64,000 nucleotides of DNA, from the NCBI GenBank assembly GCA_035363115.1, contig DAOSEM010000007.1, positions 62,001-126,000 of the forward strand, written 5' to 3'. The translations under genes and the position numbers were made by a program. The notes under the pieces were generated by a model. The model was not told the origin of the DNA. It saw only the letters and a list, made by a program, of their open reading frames with translations, and ran no database searches. Positions 35,619 through 44,444 of the stretch are shown here, in pieces (position 1 is the first letter of the stretch; the number at the start of each line of letters is the position of its first letter). This DNA is from Syntrophales bacterium. Its GTDB lineage: Bacteria; Desulfobacterota; Syntrophia; Syntrophales; PHBD01.

Positions 35619-35851
35619 GTGACAAGCCCTGCAATTGTCAGACCATCAAAACCGAAATTCACTTCCACTGTACCGAAGCTGCTGTAATATATGGTGTAAG
35701 TATGTGTATGGGGTTTTCTGAAAAGGAGATCATAACCCGCTTCAAAGCAATACAACCGGGGGTTTTCACCATTTGGGCGGCATTTTCACCAAACCATGTC
35801 TTTCTCTCTTTACCGACACGCATATCTCCTTGAGTTGTGGAGATTTCCTCC
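35619..35851 (-). other. Upstream region of riboswitch, no gene seen
   Basis: No supported gene lies between the riboswitch and the divergent promoter at 35852. On the minus strand TTGTAT and TATGAT occur with a 15-base spacer (about 35704-35743) and might be the promoter of the riboswitch transcript, but the spacing is poor. Confidence 0.4.
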
Positions 35852-35880
35852 TTGACACCCCGGGGGGGCTATGCTAGCGT
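35852..35880 (+). promoter_or_regulatory. Sigma70 promoter for the TPR-pepQ-gcvH-lplA-hisC block
   Basis: A perfect TTGACA (35852-35857), a 17-base spacer and TAGCGT (35875-35880), with an extended -10 TGC at 35872-35874. It lies 54 bases before the TPR gene. Confidence 0.5.
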
Positions 35881-35934
35881 TCGCCGAGCCGTATTTAGTG
35901 GCTAAAAACTTAAACATTTCGAATACATTGATCG

Positions 35935-36609
35935 ATGGAACCAGGAGACGTTCAAGGAAGCTCTCTGTTTCTGGAAGAAGCGGAACTGCTGCTCGAGCAG
36001 GGTCGCTATGACAGTGCCCGTCGGCTTGCGGAGGAGAACCTGACCCGCCTCCCCTCCGACATCGAGGGGAGAATTGTCCTCTGCCGAGCTCTCCTGGGCA
36101 TGGATGACCTGGACGCCGCCGAGCAGTGGATTCATGAAATTGATCGCTGGATTTGTTTTACAGCCAGAATCTATCTTGAGGCGGGTGACTCATTTGCCAG
36201 GAAGGGACGTCTGGACGATGCAGCCCGCTTCTACCGGAAGTTCCTGCACCTGGATCCGGATGCATCCGAAGCGGAAGAGATTGCATCCAGAATCGGTGAT
36301 GCTGGTGATCTGAACCTGGCGGTGGAAAGCGATTCGGACCGTTCTCATGTCCGCATCGAAGATATTGACCGCCAGTTCTGGACGGTCACTCTGGCCGATC
36401 TCTATGCCCGCCAGGGGCATCCGGACATGTCCCGGAGGGTTCTGGAAGATATCCTGATGCGGGATCCGGATCACGAGGAGGCCAGAATGAGACTGGCATC
36501 GCTTCCGAGAGAAGATGCAGGAGGAGGCGGAGGCTCGGGGAGGAGGCTGGCCGAGGAACTTGCCCGCTGGCTCAATAATATTAACAGGCTGAAATCCCAT
36601 GGAACGTGA
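35935..36609 (+). CDS. Tetratricopeptide-repeat protein
   Basis: A 224-residue protein with at least three TPR-like helix pairs: ELLLEQGRYDSARRLAEENL at about 18-37, DSFARKGRLDDAARFYRKFL at about 85-104, and ADLYARQGHPDMSRRVLEDI near 153-172. No signal peptide is visible. TPR proteins are protein-protein adaptors; the partner is unknown. A glycine run (GGGGG) and basic C-terminus follow. The end overlaps the peptidase gene by 11 bases. Confidence 0.75.
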   Translation: MEPGDVQGSSLFLEEAELLLEQGRYDSARRLAEENLTRLPSDIEGRIVLCRALLGMDDLDAAEQWIHEIDRWICFTARIYLEAGDSFARKGRLDDAARFYRKFLHLDPDASEAEEIASRIGDAGDLNLAVESDSDRSHVRIEDIDRQFWTVTLADLYARQGHPDMSRRVLEDILMRDPDHEEARMRLASLPREDAGGGGGSGRRLAEELARWLNNINRLKSHGT

Positions 36610-37684
36610 GGGTAGTTCCCACCGCAACCGGCAGGCTCGGGTCCGCTCCATGCTCCCGGAGTTCCATCTCGACGGGATCATTTTTTTTAATCTGCGTACA
36701 ATCCGCTATCTTTCTGGATTTTCCGGAAGCGATGGAGTGCTCCTGCTGCTGCCTGATCGGACGATTCTCCTGGTCGACGGTCGATATAAAACGCAGGCGG
36801 GCGGTCAGGCGGACGGCGTGGAGATCAGGCTGTTCGAGGACAAGGTAACGGGTCTCCTGGAGGCATTACTGGATGGTGGACAACGGAATTTTGGCTTCGA
36901 TGCCTCCGCTCTGTCCGTGGATCTTTACCTGTCCTTGAAGAATTCCTTTGGTGACAGGAATCTTTCTCCCCTCGGAGAGGAAGTTCAACATCTCAGGGCT
37001 GTCAAGGAGGATGGCGAAGTCGATCTCATGCGGAAGGCCGCCGCCATTTCTTCCCATTCTGTAATGGCGATTTTCCCCCGAATCGTGCCGGGAGTGAGCG
37101 AGCGGGAGCTTGCTGCCGAACTTGAGTACCTTCTGCGAAAGAACGGCTCGGATGGCCCTTCTTTCCCGATCATAGCGGCTTCCGGTGAAAATTCGGCGCT
37201 TCCGCACGCTGCGCCGGGACCTCGCCGCATTCAGGAAGGTGATGCCGTGATCATCGATTGCGGATCGATCTTCGAGGGCTATTGCTCTGACGAGACTGTG
37301 ACCGTTTTTGTGGGGCCAATGGACCCGGAAAAGAAAGAGGCATACACGGTTGTGAGAGAGGCTCTTCTGGAGGCGCTTGACGCAGTCCGTCCCGGTGTTT
37401 CCTGCAGGGAAGTGGACGGCAAGGCGCGCCAGAGGATTGAACGGGCCGGGTGGGGACCTTTTTTTTCCCATGGAACGGGGCATGGTGTCGGACTGGACGT
37501 TCACGAGGCGCCCCGATTGTCATCACGATCCGATGAGGTGCTTGAAGAAGGGATGGTGGTAACAGTCGAGCCGGGCGTTTATTTTCCGGGAAAATGGGGC
37601 ATACGGATTGAGGAAATGGTGCTGGTCCAACGTGATGGAATGGAGATCCTTTCCAGGATGCCCAAGGAATTGAAAGTTTTGTAA
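36599..37684 (+). CDS. M24 Xaa-Pro aminopeptidase/prolidase-like protein
   Basis: A 361-residue creatinase-fold metallopeptidase. An N-terminal creatinase-like domain (FFNLRTIRYLSGFSGSDGVL) precedes the catalytic domain. The five metal ligands are in VIIDCGSIFEGYCSDET (two Asp), SHGTGHGVGLDVHE (His), VTVEPGVYF (Glu) and IRIEEMV (Glu). Members remove N-terminal residues next to proline or split X-Pro dipeptides. The start ATG 36599 lies inside the TPR gene. Confidence 0.9.
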   Translation: MEREGSSHRNRQARVRSMLPEFHLDGIIFFNLRTIRYLSGFSGSDGVLLLLPDRTILLVDGRYKTQAGGQADGVEIRLFEDKVTGLLEALLDGGQRNFGFDASALSVDLYLSLKNSFGDRNLSPLGEEVQHLRAVKEDGEVDLMRKAAAISSHSVMAIFPRIVPGVSERELAAELEYLLRKNGSDGPSFPIIAASGENSALPHAAPGPRRIQEGDAVIIDCGSIFEGYCSDETVTVFVGPMDPEKKEAYTVVREALLEALDAVRPGVSCREVDGKARQRIERAGWGPFFSHGTGHGVGLDVHEAPRLSSRSDEVLEEGMVVTVEPGVYFPGKWGIRIEEMVLVQRDGMEILSRMPKELKVL

Positions 37685-37759
37685 TGATGCATCGTTGTGC
37701 CGGGCGAGGCAATCCTTGACCGGACAACAATGGGGAATTCTTACGATAGGGGCCTACAT

Positions 37760-38158
37760 ATGAAAGTATTTCCTGATGATTTGTTTTATAGCCGGGAGCA
37801 TCTCTGGGTTCGCATCGAAGGCGATCTGGCAACGGTCGGGATCACCGATTACGCTCAAGAGAGGCTTGGTGAAGTGCATGCAATCGAATTGCCGGATCCG
37901 GAGGATGAGGTGGAACGGGATGAGCCCTTCGGTACCATTGAAGCGGTAAAGGGTGTGGTGGAGTTGATTTCTCCCGTGACGGGTGACGTCGTTCACGTCA
38001 ATGAAGACTTGTCTGATGACATCGGAATCATTAACAGTGACGCCCATGATACGGGGTGGATGATCGTTGTCGCCATGAAGGATCCCGAAGAACTGGATGA
38101 TCTTCTGGATGCCAGGGGATACCAGGACTTTATTGCCGAGGAAGGGGAGGCGAGCTGA
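37760..38158 (+). CDS. gcvH: Glycine cleavage system H protein (lipoyl carrier)
   Basis: A 132-residue lipoyl carrier. The lipoylated lysine is K64 in GTIEAVKGVVELISPVTGDV, as in E. coli. The N-terminus FYSREHLWVRIEGDLATVGIT is typical. ATG 37760 gives the normal length; the frame is open further upstream, but those residues are not family-like. The genes for the T and P proteins are absent here. A lipoate ligase follows eight bases after the stop, which suggests direct modification of this protein. Confidence 0.92.
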   Translation: MKVFPDDLFYSREHLWVRIEGDLATVGITDYAQERLGEVHAIELPDPEDEVERDEPFGTIEAVKGVVELISPVTGDVVHVNEDLSDDIGIINSDAHDTGWMIVVAMKDPEELDDLLDARGYQDFIAEEGEAS

Positions 38159-38165
38159 GGTTTCC

Positions 38166-38987
38166 TTGTCTTCATGGAGAATCATTCACTATCAGGTTCA
38201 CTCGGCATTCGAAAACATGGCAATCGACGAGGCCATTTTCCGTGAAGTTCAGGACCGCCGTTCGCCGCCGACCATCCGATTCTACGGATGGCGTCAACCA
38301 TCCATTTCCCTTGGGTATTTTCAAGACCTCCACTCAGAGGTCAACCTTGACGCCTGCAGACGTCTTGGAATTGACGTCGTTCGGCGCCCCACCGGCGGAA
38401 AGGCAGTCCTGCACGAAGGCGATCTGACCTATGCCGTGATCGCCCGCCAGGACGGACGTTTTGAGCCCGGAATCCTGCAAACCTACCTTGCGATCAGCCG
38501 ATGCCTGGGAAGGGCTCTCCGGGACTGGGGGATTCCGGTGGATTATGCGGAATCGGGCAGGCCTTCACCGGGGGCGTTACTGGACGCTTCCTGCTTTGCC
38601 AGGCCGTCCCGGTATGAGCTGCTTGTAAACGGCCGCAAGATCTGCGGCAGCGCCCAGGCACGGTCCAAGGACGCTTTTCTCCAGCATGGATCGATGCTGA
38701 TCGATTTCAACGCGGAAAGGACCGTGGAGCTTCTCTGCGCCAGCGGGTATTCCGCTGCACAGGTCCGATCGCTTTCGGATTCGGTGACCTGCATTCGCGA
38801 TTATCGTCCCGCAGGGGATGAAACGCCCCTGGTGCTGAGCCGGTGTCTGGAAGATGCATTTATCCTGGAGTGGGGGATTTCCTTCACCCGATCAAACTTG
38901 ACGGATAGGGAGCTGACCCTGGCGGAGCGAATCGGGCGCGATAGGCGTGAGAACGGTGCTCCTTCAGGAATTCCGGCAGGAGAATGA
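38166..38987 (+). CDS. lplA: Lipoate-protein ligase A family protein
   Basis: A 273-residue biotin/lipoate ligase-fold protein. Signatures are FENMAIDEAIF, FYGWRQPSISLGYFQ, VVRRPTGGKAVLHEGDLTYAV and NGRKICGSAQARSKDAFLQHGS. The enzyme attaches or transfers lipoyl or octanoyl groups to carrier lysines, here most likely GcvH next door. No ATG fits the family N-terminus; I propose TTG 38166 with GAGG upstream. The frame is open back to 38097 inside gcvH. It could be an LplA-type ligase or a LipM/LipL-type transferase. Confidence 0.85.
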   Translation: MSSWRIIHYQVHSAFENMAIDEAIFREVQDRRSPPTIRFYGWRQPSISLGYFQDLHSEVNLDACRRLGIDVVRRPTGGKAVLHEGDLTYAVIARQDGRFEPGILQTYLAISRCLGRALRDWGIPVDYAESGRPSPGALLDASCFARPSRYELLVNGRKICGSAQARSKDAFLQHGSMLIDFNAERTVELLCASGYSAAQVRSLSDSVTCIRDYRPAGDETPLVLSRCLEDAFILEWGISFTRSNLTDRELTLAERIGRDRRENGAPSGIPAGE

Positions 38988-38991
38988 ATAC

Positions 38992-40062
38992 ATGAAAACG
39001 GTGCTGTCCCTGATTCGTGATGAAGTGGCTGGCCAGCAGGCTTATTCCATCGAGGATACGCCCGCAAGAATCAAGCTGGACGCGAATGAAAACCCCTATT
39101 CGCTTCCCCCGCGGCTGCGAAGCAAGCTGTTCGCAGCCATGAAGGCCGTTGACCTCCATCACTACCCGGAACCTGGTTCTCTTCACCTCCGGAAGGCCTA
39201 TGCGAAGCATTTCGGGGTCGGTGAAGACATGATCATGATCGGCAACGGATCCGACGAGGCCATTGCCATTCTCTGCACGGCCATGGCACGACCCGGGGCG
39301 ACGATCCTGATCCCCGTGCCCACATTTGCCATGTATCGGATTTCGGCTATGAATAACGGACTCCGGGTTCTCGATGTTGCCCTGGATGAACAGGGAGACC
39401 TTGATCTTGATAGCATGGAGTGGCTGCTGAAAACCGAGAAGCCGGCCATCACATTCCTGAGTTATCCGAACAATCCGACCGGTGCCTGTTTTGATGCGGA
39501 ACGTGTGGAACGCCTGATCCAGGCCTCCCCCGGAGTGGTCGTTGTGGATGAGGCATATTATCATTTTTCCGGCAGAACGTTTCTCCCAAAACTGAAAAAG
39601 TACGACCGGCTCGTGATATTAAGAACCCTGTCCAAGATTGGCATGGCCGCCATGAGGGTCGGTTTTTTAATCGCTGCTCCAGTACTGGTGCGGGAGTTGA
39701 ATAAAGTCCGTCTGCCATATAACCTGAATGCACTCTCCCAGATTGCGGCGTCTTTCTATCTGGAACATGAAACGGTGTTTCTCGCTCAGGTCGCTAGAAT
39801 CCGCCGGGAGCGGGAAAGGTTGTTGCACTCTCTGCGTTCCATTAAAGGTGTGCAGGTATATCCGACAGATGCCAATTTCATATTTTTCTGTTGCAAATTC
39901 CGAGATGATGACGTATATGATGCGCTCCTCCGGGAGGGTATTCTTGTCAAGAAAATCGTCCGGCCGGGGGTAGCCAGCGGCATTCGCGTAACGATCGGGA
40001 CGCGAAAAGAAAACGGGGAGTTCCTGAGAGTTGTCAGGAGCGTTCTCGTCTCGGGCCGATAA
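38992..40062 (+). CDS. hisC: Histidinol-phosphate aminotransferase
   Basis: A 356-residue fold-type I PLP aminotransferase converting imidazole-acetol phosphate to histidinol phosphate. HisC features are IKLDANENPYSLPPRLR, LHHYPEP, YPNNPTG and VVDEAYYHFSG. The PLP lysine is K215 in RTLSKIGMAAMRVGF. ATG 38992 follows ggcaggagaatgaata with good spacing; an upstream GTG at 38947 is less likely. A strong terminator follows. Closely related aminotransferases can act on aromatic or other substrates, so the assignment is by family. Confidence 0.9.
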   Translation: MKTVLSLIRDEVAGQQAYSIEDTPARIKLDANENPYSLPPRLRSKLFAAMKAVDLHHYPEPGSLHLRKAYAKHFGVGEDMIMIGNGSDEAIAILCTAMARPGATILIPVPTFAMYRISAMNNGLRVLDVALDEQGDLDLDSMEWLLKTEKPAITFLSYPNNPTGACFDAERVERLIQASPGVVVVDEAYYHFSGRTFLPKLKKYDRLVILRTLSKIGMAAMRVGFLIAAPVLVRELNKVRLPYNLNALSQIAASFYLEHETVFLAQVARIRRERERLLHSLRSIKGVQVYPTDANFIFFCCKFRDDDVYDALLREGILVKKIVRPGVASGIRVTIGTRKENGEFLRVVRSVLVSGR

Positions 40063-40089
40063 GGAGCGTGATCTAGAATACTCGGCGTC

Positions 40090-40142
40090 AAAGGGTGGTT
40101 TACGGCACGATTAGGACAGATGCGCCGTACTACCCTTTTTTT
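40090..40142 (+). terminator. Intrinsic terminator after hisC
   Basis: AAAGGGT (40090-40096) pairs with ACCCTTT (40132-40138), and TACGGC (40101-40106) with GCCGTA (40124-40129). T runs from 40136 to 40142. Confidence 0.85.
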
Positions 40143-40171
40143 GTGCCCGATGCCCGATCGTGTCTATCTTG

Positions 40172-40201
40172 TTGAAATGTAAGGATAACACTAAGTATGA
40201 C
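40172..40201 (+). promoter_or_regulatory. Candidate promoter for rpsU
   Basis: TTGAAA (40172-40177), an 18-base spacer and TATGAC (40196-40201), about 60 bases before the rpsU start and after the hisC terminator. Confidence 0.4.
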
Positions 40202-40262
40202 GGAGCCGGATCGACTGGATTCGGGGAGACAGGAATGAGTCAACCATGACAAGAAAGGATGG

Positions 40263-40460
40263 ATGGCCTTGGAAGTAAAGGTATTTGACAACGATGTGGA
40301 AAAGGCCTTGAAGATTCTCAAGAACAAGCTTTCCAAGAGCGGCTTGTTCAAGGAGCTGAAGTTGCGTCGGGCCTATGAAAAACCCTCCGTAAGGCGAAAG
40401 AGAAAAGCCATCGAAGCCCGCCGTCGTTTTGCGAAGGTGCAGCGCCGCCGTCATTCCTGA
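40263..40460 (+). CDS. rpsU: Ribosomal protein bS21
   Basis: A 65-residue basic small-subunit protein near the mRNA exit region. It shows VKVFDNDVEKALKILKNKLS, LKLRRAYEKPSVRRKRK and an Arg-rich tail ending RRRHS. ATG 40263 follows aaaggatgg. It stands alone between a terminator and a LOG-family gene. Confidence 0.96.
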   Translation: MALEVKVFDNDVEKALKILKNKLSKSGLFKELKLRRAYEKPSVRRKRKAIEARRRFAKVQRRRHS

Positions 40461-40549
40461 AACAGGGGGTGGTTGTATCCGGGACGGAATGAACCTGTTG
40501 CCTTCGGTCAGGTGACTGGCGTGGAATTCCTTCGCCAGGGGAGGTCGGG

Positions 40550-41203
40550 ATGGATGAAAAGCAGTATCTTGTAGATGCTCTGTCCATCGATGAGTCGTGG
40601 CGCATCTTCCGCATCATGGCGGAATTCGTCGAAGCGATCGAGTCCCTCTCCAAGGTGAAGCACGCGGTCACCATCTTCGGTTCGGCCCGACTGACTGCCT
40701 CCGATCCTTATTACGAGAAGGCGGAGATCCTCGCCCGGCGACTGGCGGAAGAAGGGTTCGGCGTGATCACCGGCGGTGGTCCCGGGATCATGGAAGCGGC
40801 CAATAAAGGCGCCGCTGCTGCGGGTGGCAAATCCGTCGGGTTGAATATCCACCTTCCGTATGAGCAAAAACCGAACCAATACGCGAATGTCAGCCTTGAC
40901 TTCAAGTATTTCTTCGTCAGGAAGGTGATGTTTGTGAAATATGCCGTGGCCTATGTCATTTTCCCCGGTGGTTTCGGCACCATGGATGAGCTTTTCGAGG
41001 CCCTCACGCTGATTCAGACAAAGAGAATCCGAAGCTTTCCCGTTATCCTGCTGGGCCGGGCCTATTGGCAGGGGCTGCTGGACTGGCTCAGGAAGGTGAT
41101 GGTGAAGGAAGGAAAGATCGATCCAGAGGATCTGGGGCTCCTGAAAATCACGGATGACCCGGAGGATGCCGTCCGGCATATCCAGAAATTCGTCATCCTC
41201 TGA
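40550..41203 (+). CDS. LOG-family Rossmann protein (putative nucleotide 5'-monophosphate phosphoribohydrolase)
   Basis: A 217-residue protein of the TIGR00730/LOG family. The motif FPGGFGTMDELFEALTLIQT (PGGxGTxxE) and the N-terminal ITGGGPGIMEAANKGA are the nucleotide-binding and catalytic elements. Plant and bacterial LOG proteins hydrolyse cytokinin riboside or other nucleoside monophosphates to free bases; the bacterial substrate is often unknown. ATG 40550 follows ggggaggtcggg. Confidence 0.88.
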   Translation: MDEKQYLVDALSIDESWRIFRIMAEFVEAIESLSKVKHAVTIFGSARLTASDPYYEKAEILARRLAEEGFGVITGGGPGIMEAANKGAAAAGGKSVGLNIHLPYEQKPNQYANVSLDFKYFFVRKVMFVKYAVAYVIFPGGFGTMDELFEALTLIQTKRIRSFPVILLGRAYWQGLLDWLRKVMVKEGKIDPEDLGLLKITDDPEDAVRHIQKFVIL

Positions 41204-41281
41204 ACCTGTCCTGCGTTCCGCACATCCCTTCCCGAGGGAAGATCCGGCATATCCTCAGTTCCCTTTTCAGGGGAAAAAGTC

Positions 41282-42646
41282 ATGGAGACCAGAGATTCGT
41301 TGACGGGCGTCCTGCGGGAAATCCGGCAGGGGACCGTCGCTTCCTGCTATCTGCTTCTGGGCGATGAAGAATTTCTCATCCAGGATGCGCTCCAGAAGAT
41401 CGTCAACGAACTGGTCCCCGAGTCCGACCGGGAATGGAGTCTTTTCATTTTCGACGGAGAGCAGGAAACCCCGTCGCGCCTACTTGAGCAACTGAACACC
41501 CCCGCGCTTATCCCCGGACGCAAGGTCGTGATCGTACGGAACACAAGGCTGTTTCAGTCATCCGCCACAACTCCACAGTTGATTCAGAAAGTCCGGGAAC
41601 TCATGGATCGCAGTCCGGCTCTGGCCGTGCAGGCCTTTTCCCAGTTTCTTGCGATCAGCGGTCTGCAGACGAACGACCTGAAAGACGGCGGCTGGAAAAG
41701 CCTGTCCGCAGAAGAATGGATTCGCTTTGCCGGCGTGGACGCCGCCCGGGATCTCTCTTCCTGGCTCCCCCGACTCCTGGAGATGTGTGAACGGATCGGG
41801 GTGACGGCATCTTCGTCCGCAGACGGTGCGGGCCGTCTGGAGGACTTTTTTCGTGCCGGACTGCCGGACGATGTCTGTCTGATCCTGACGGCACCGGCGG
41901 TGGACCGCCGGATGAGGCTATTCAAGATCATCAGTGAAAAGAGCAGGGTTCTGACGTTTGCGCAGGTGAAGGGGGAGACGAGACAAAAACAATCCCTTGC
42001 CAGGTCCGTCGAGGACCTTCTGGCGGGGACAGGCAAGAGGCTGGCTGGTGACGCTTTGCTTGCCGTCGGGCGGAAAACCGGTTTCCAACTCCGCGAATCC
42101 CTGAAGATGGTTGAAAAGTTGATTGCCTATACGGGAGAGCGGGCGATCATCGAAGCACGTGACGTGGAAGAAGCCGTCGGCAAGACAAAAGAGGACACGG
42201 TCTTCGACCTGACAACGGCCCTGGCAGCCAGGGATCTTTCCCAATGCCTGTTGACCCTCGATGAGCTCTTCCTGAGAGGCGAAGCGCCCGTTTTCATCCT
42301 CTCCATGATCGCCCGGGAGGTTCGCAATCTCCGGGGTGCCGCCCTTTTTCTCCGGTCCGGGCAGCTTCCGCCCGCTTATCGGGCCGACATGGAGTACCAT
42401 GACTTTCAGCGTGCCGTGTATCCCGCCCTGCGGGCGGGTGTCGGTTCCGCCCCGCCGGAGGGTGGTTTCCGGAGCCAGCATCCGTACGTTATCTATCTGG
42501 CACTGCGGAACGCCCGCTCATTCTCCGACAGCGATCTAAATGCCTGGATCGTTGAACTGGCAGCGATGGACCTGGCCTTGAAGTCGACTGCCCGCAACCC
42601 CAGGCACATGCTGGAACGTTTTCTGATCAGGGTCTGTTCCCGCTGA
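41282..42646 (+). CDS. holA: DNA polymerase III delta subunit (clamp loader)
   Basis: A 454-residue protein. The N-terminus CYLLLGDEEFLIQDALQKIV and the segment LIPGRKVVIVRNTRLF match HolA. The C-terminal part (FQLRESLKMVEKLIAYTG, AVGKTKEDTVFDLTTALAARD, FILSMIAREVRNLRGA) is also typical. The protein is about 110 residues longer than E. coli HolA. The extra length lies roughly at residues 100-195 (SATTPQLIQKVRELMDRSPA through ASSSADGAGRLEDF). The delta subunit opens the beta clamp. The gene converges with yacP. Confidence 0.87.
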   Translation: METRDSLTGVLREIRQGTVASCYLLLGDEEFLIQDALQKIVNELVPESDREWSLFIFDGEQETPSRLLEQLNTPALIPGRKVVIVRNTRLFQSSATTPQLIQKVRELMDRSPALAVQAFSQFLAISGLQTNDLKDGGWKSLSAEEWIRFAGVDAARDLSSWLPRLLEMCERIGVTASSSADGAGRLEDFFRAGLPDDVCLILTAPAVDRRMRLFKIISEKSRVLTFAQVKGETRQKQSLARSVEDLLAGTGKRLAGDALLAVGRKTGFQLRESLKMVEKLIAYTGERAIIEARDVEEAVGKTKEDTVFDLTTALAARDLSQCLLTLDELFLRGEAPVFILSMIAREVRNLRGAALFLRSGQLPPAYRADMEYHDFQRAVYPALRAGVGSAPPEGGFRSQHPYVIYLALRNARSFSDSDLNAWIVELAAMDLALKSTARNPRHMLERFLIRVCSR

Positions 42647-42699
42647 CAGACCTCCTTTCCCCTGTCAGGTTCATGGATGACGCAGACGGCGCCTGCCTG

Positions 42700-43218
42700 T
42701 TATAGCTTGCGGAATCGAGACTTATACGCCTTCTCCCTCTTCGACGGACGCCGGGAGGGGCCTTTTCCCTTGGCCGGACGATCTTCTTCCTCGCCGGCAG
42801 CCACCGCTCCGACTGTTATGCCTGCTTCCAGAGAGGCATTTGTCAGAATGGGCTCAAAGTCCTGTGAGGAAACGGCGCTTCCCCCACGGCGATTCGCATA
42901 ATCCGCCACGTCCCGGTCGGACGTGACGACAATGATTTCCTCACCGCTGTGATGGACCATTCGCTTGATGACTTCGTCGGCCTTTTCTCCTTTCCGGGAA
43001 TAGATGATGTCGACATTTCCGTAACGGTCGCGCTCTTCCAGCGGAAATCCGCCGGACCATCCGTCAAAAACGACGGTGACGCGGTGACCTTTCTTCCGCT
43101 GATATGCCGCCGCAAGACGGACCAGTGAGGAACGGGCCTCCTCGAGGCTCCTCCGTTCAAAGGATCTCAAGAGGTCGGACTGGCGGATGACATTGTAACC
43201 ATCCAGGATAACATGCAT
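42700..43218 (-). CDS. YacP-like NYN domain ribonuclease
   Basis: A 172-residue NYN/PIN-like protein. The acidic active-site residues are in MHVILDGYNVIRQSD (Asp), the central DRYGNVDIIYSRKGEKADEVIK, and IIVVTSDRDVADYA. The basic C-terminal tail (KGKGPSRRPSKREK) suggests RNA binding. The B. subtilis relative Rae1/YacP is a ribosome-associated endoribonuclease. ATG 43218 has agaggg upstream. It is divergent from the beta-oxidation cluster. Confidence 0.88.
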   Translation of the reverse strand: MHVILDGYNVIRQSDLLRSFERRSLEEARSSLVRLAAAYQRKKGHRVTVVFDGWSGGFPLEERDRYGNVDIIYSRKGEKADEVIKRMVHHSGEEIIVVTSDRDVADYANRRGGSAVSSQDFEPILTNASLEAGITVGAVAAGEEEDRPAKGKGPSRRPSKREKAYKSRFRKL

Positions 43219-43270
43219 AACAACCCTCTATGAAATCGCATGCATCTTGACTGAAATGTCAATCATGACG

Positions 43271-43299
43271 TTGTCACCGGCTGGTGAATGTGCTATAAA
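43271..43299 (+). promoter_or_regulatory. Sigma70 promoter for the beta-oxidation cluster
   Basis: TTGTCA (43271-43276), a 17-base spacer and TATAAA (43294-43299) with an extended TGC. This is one of the best promoters in the window. It implies a 5' leader of about 210 bases before ATG 43516, in which I see no known riboswitch and no convincing gene. Confidence 0.6.
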
Positions 43300-43515
43300 C
43301 GCCGTCGCATGTGATGAAAAGCATGTAGTCCAACGGCCGAAAAAAGTCCACCCGTTCCACCCGTTCCGGCAGGCCATTGTCACGTCGGTCTGCAAGGGAC
43401 CGACAGCTGAAAGCTTCCCGGCTGTCACGGCCCATCCTGAATCCACATCATCAGCAACGATCGATCCGCAGGAGGCGGGTACGGTCCGCGCATAATCACG
43501 GGAAGGAGGTTGGAG

Positions 43516-44367
43516 ATGGAGATCAAGAACATTTGTGTGCTGGGTGCAGGTCTCATGGGCAATGGAATTGCGCAGGTATGTGCTCAGGCGGGGTATTCGG
43601 TCACCCTCAGGGACATCGAGCAGCGCTTCATTGACGGGGGTATGAACACGATTCGGAAGAACCTGACCAAGGAAGTGGAGAAGGGCAAACGGACCCAGGA
43701 TGACATGAATGCGGTTCTGGGCCGGATCAAACCGACCCTGGACATGAAGGAAGCCGCCGCCAATGCCGACATCGTTGTCGAGGTGGTCATCGAGGTCATG
43801 GACGTGAAGAAGAAAGTCTATGCGGAGCTGGAAGAAATCGTTCCGGCCCACTGCCTTTTCTTCACCAATACATCGGGCCTGAGCATCACGGAGATGGCGG
43901 CAGTGACCAAGCGGCCCGACAAGTTCATTGGTACGCACTTCTTCAACCCCGTTCCGGTCATGAAGCTCCTTGAGATTATCAAGGGGTATGAAACAAGCGC
44001 GGAGACCCTTGCGGCAGCCGAGGCCTGGGGAAAGAAAATCGGAAAGGAACTGGTGGTTGTGAAAGAGGCTCCCGCTTTCGTGGTCAATCGGATCCTCTGC
44101 ACGATGCTGAACGAGGCATTCTTTGTACTCGGCGAAGGGCTCGCCAGCGCGGAGGACGTCGACAAGGGAATGGTCCTGGGCTGTAACCATCCCATCGGTC
44201 CCCTGGCCCTTTCGGACCTGGTGGGCAACGAGACGCTTCTGCGCGTCATTGAAGGACTCCATCGCGAACTGGGAGACAAATACCGTCCGGCGCCGCTTCT
44301 GGTGCAGCTCGTCCGAGCAGGCCGATATGGCCGAAAGGTGGGAAAGGGCGTTTTTAATTACAAGTAA
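43516..44367 (+). CDS. 3-hydroxyacyl-CoA (3-hydroxybutyryl-CoA) dehydrogenase
   Basis: A 283-residue NAD-dependent monofunctional dehydrogenase that interconverts 3-hydroxyacyl-CoA and 3-ketoacyl-CoA. The Rossmann motif GAGLMGNGIAQVCAQAG is followed by the catalytic region NTSGLSI (Ser), GTHFFNPVPVMKLLEI (His and Glu) and AFVVNRILCTMLNEA (Asn). The C-terminal GRYGRKVGKGVFNY is family-typical. ATG 43516 has an ideal aaggaggt site. In a syntrophic organism it could run in either direction: butyrate oxidation, or crotonyl-CoA to acetyl-CoA. Confidence 0.92.
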   Translation: MEIKNICVLGAGLMGNGIAQVCAQAGYSVTLRDIEQRFIDGGMNTIRKNLTKEVEKGKRTQDDMNAVLGRIKPTLDMKEAAANADIVVEVVIEVMDVKKKVYAELEEIVPAHCLFFTNTSGLSITEMAAVTKRPDKFIGTHFFNPVPVMKLLEIIKGYETSAETLAAAEAWGKKIGKELVVVKEAPAFVVNRILCTMLNEAFFVLGEGLASAEDVDKGMVLGCNHPIGPLALSDLVGNETLLRVIEGLHRELGDKYRPAPLLVQLVRAGRYGRKVGKGVFNYK

Positions 44368-44444
44368 GAATAACGTCCGCATTCACATCCCGGGGACGGC
44401 TCGGGGGGGCCGTTCCCGGCTTTCCGCCAGAGGAGGGAATTCCC

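Noticed and set aside
35378..35755. 125-codon minus-strand frame upstream of the DsbC-like gene
   Set aside because: It is read straight through the conserved c-di-GMP riboswitch; conservation there is structural and there is no ribosome site.
37685..37759. Glycine riboswitch before gcvH
   Set aside because: The gap is only 75 bases and shows none of the conserved glycine aptamer sequence.
43247..43495. 82-codon plus-strand frame in the leader of the beta-oxidation cluster
   Set aside because: Starts before the predicted transcription start, has no ribosome site and no resemblance to known proteins.
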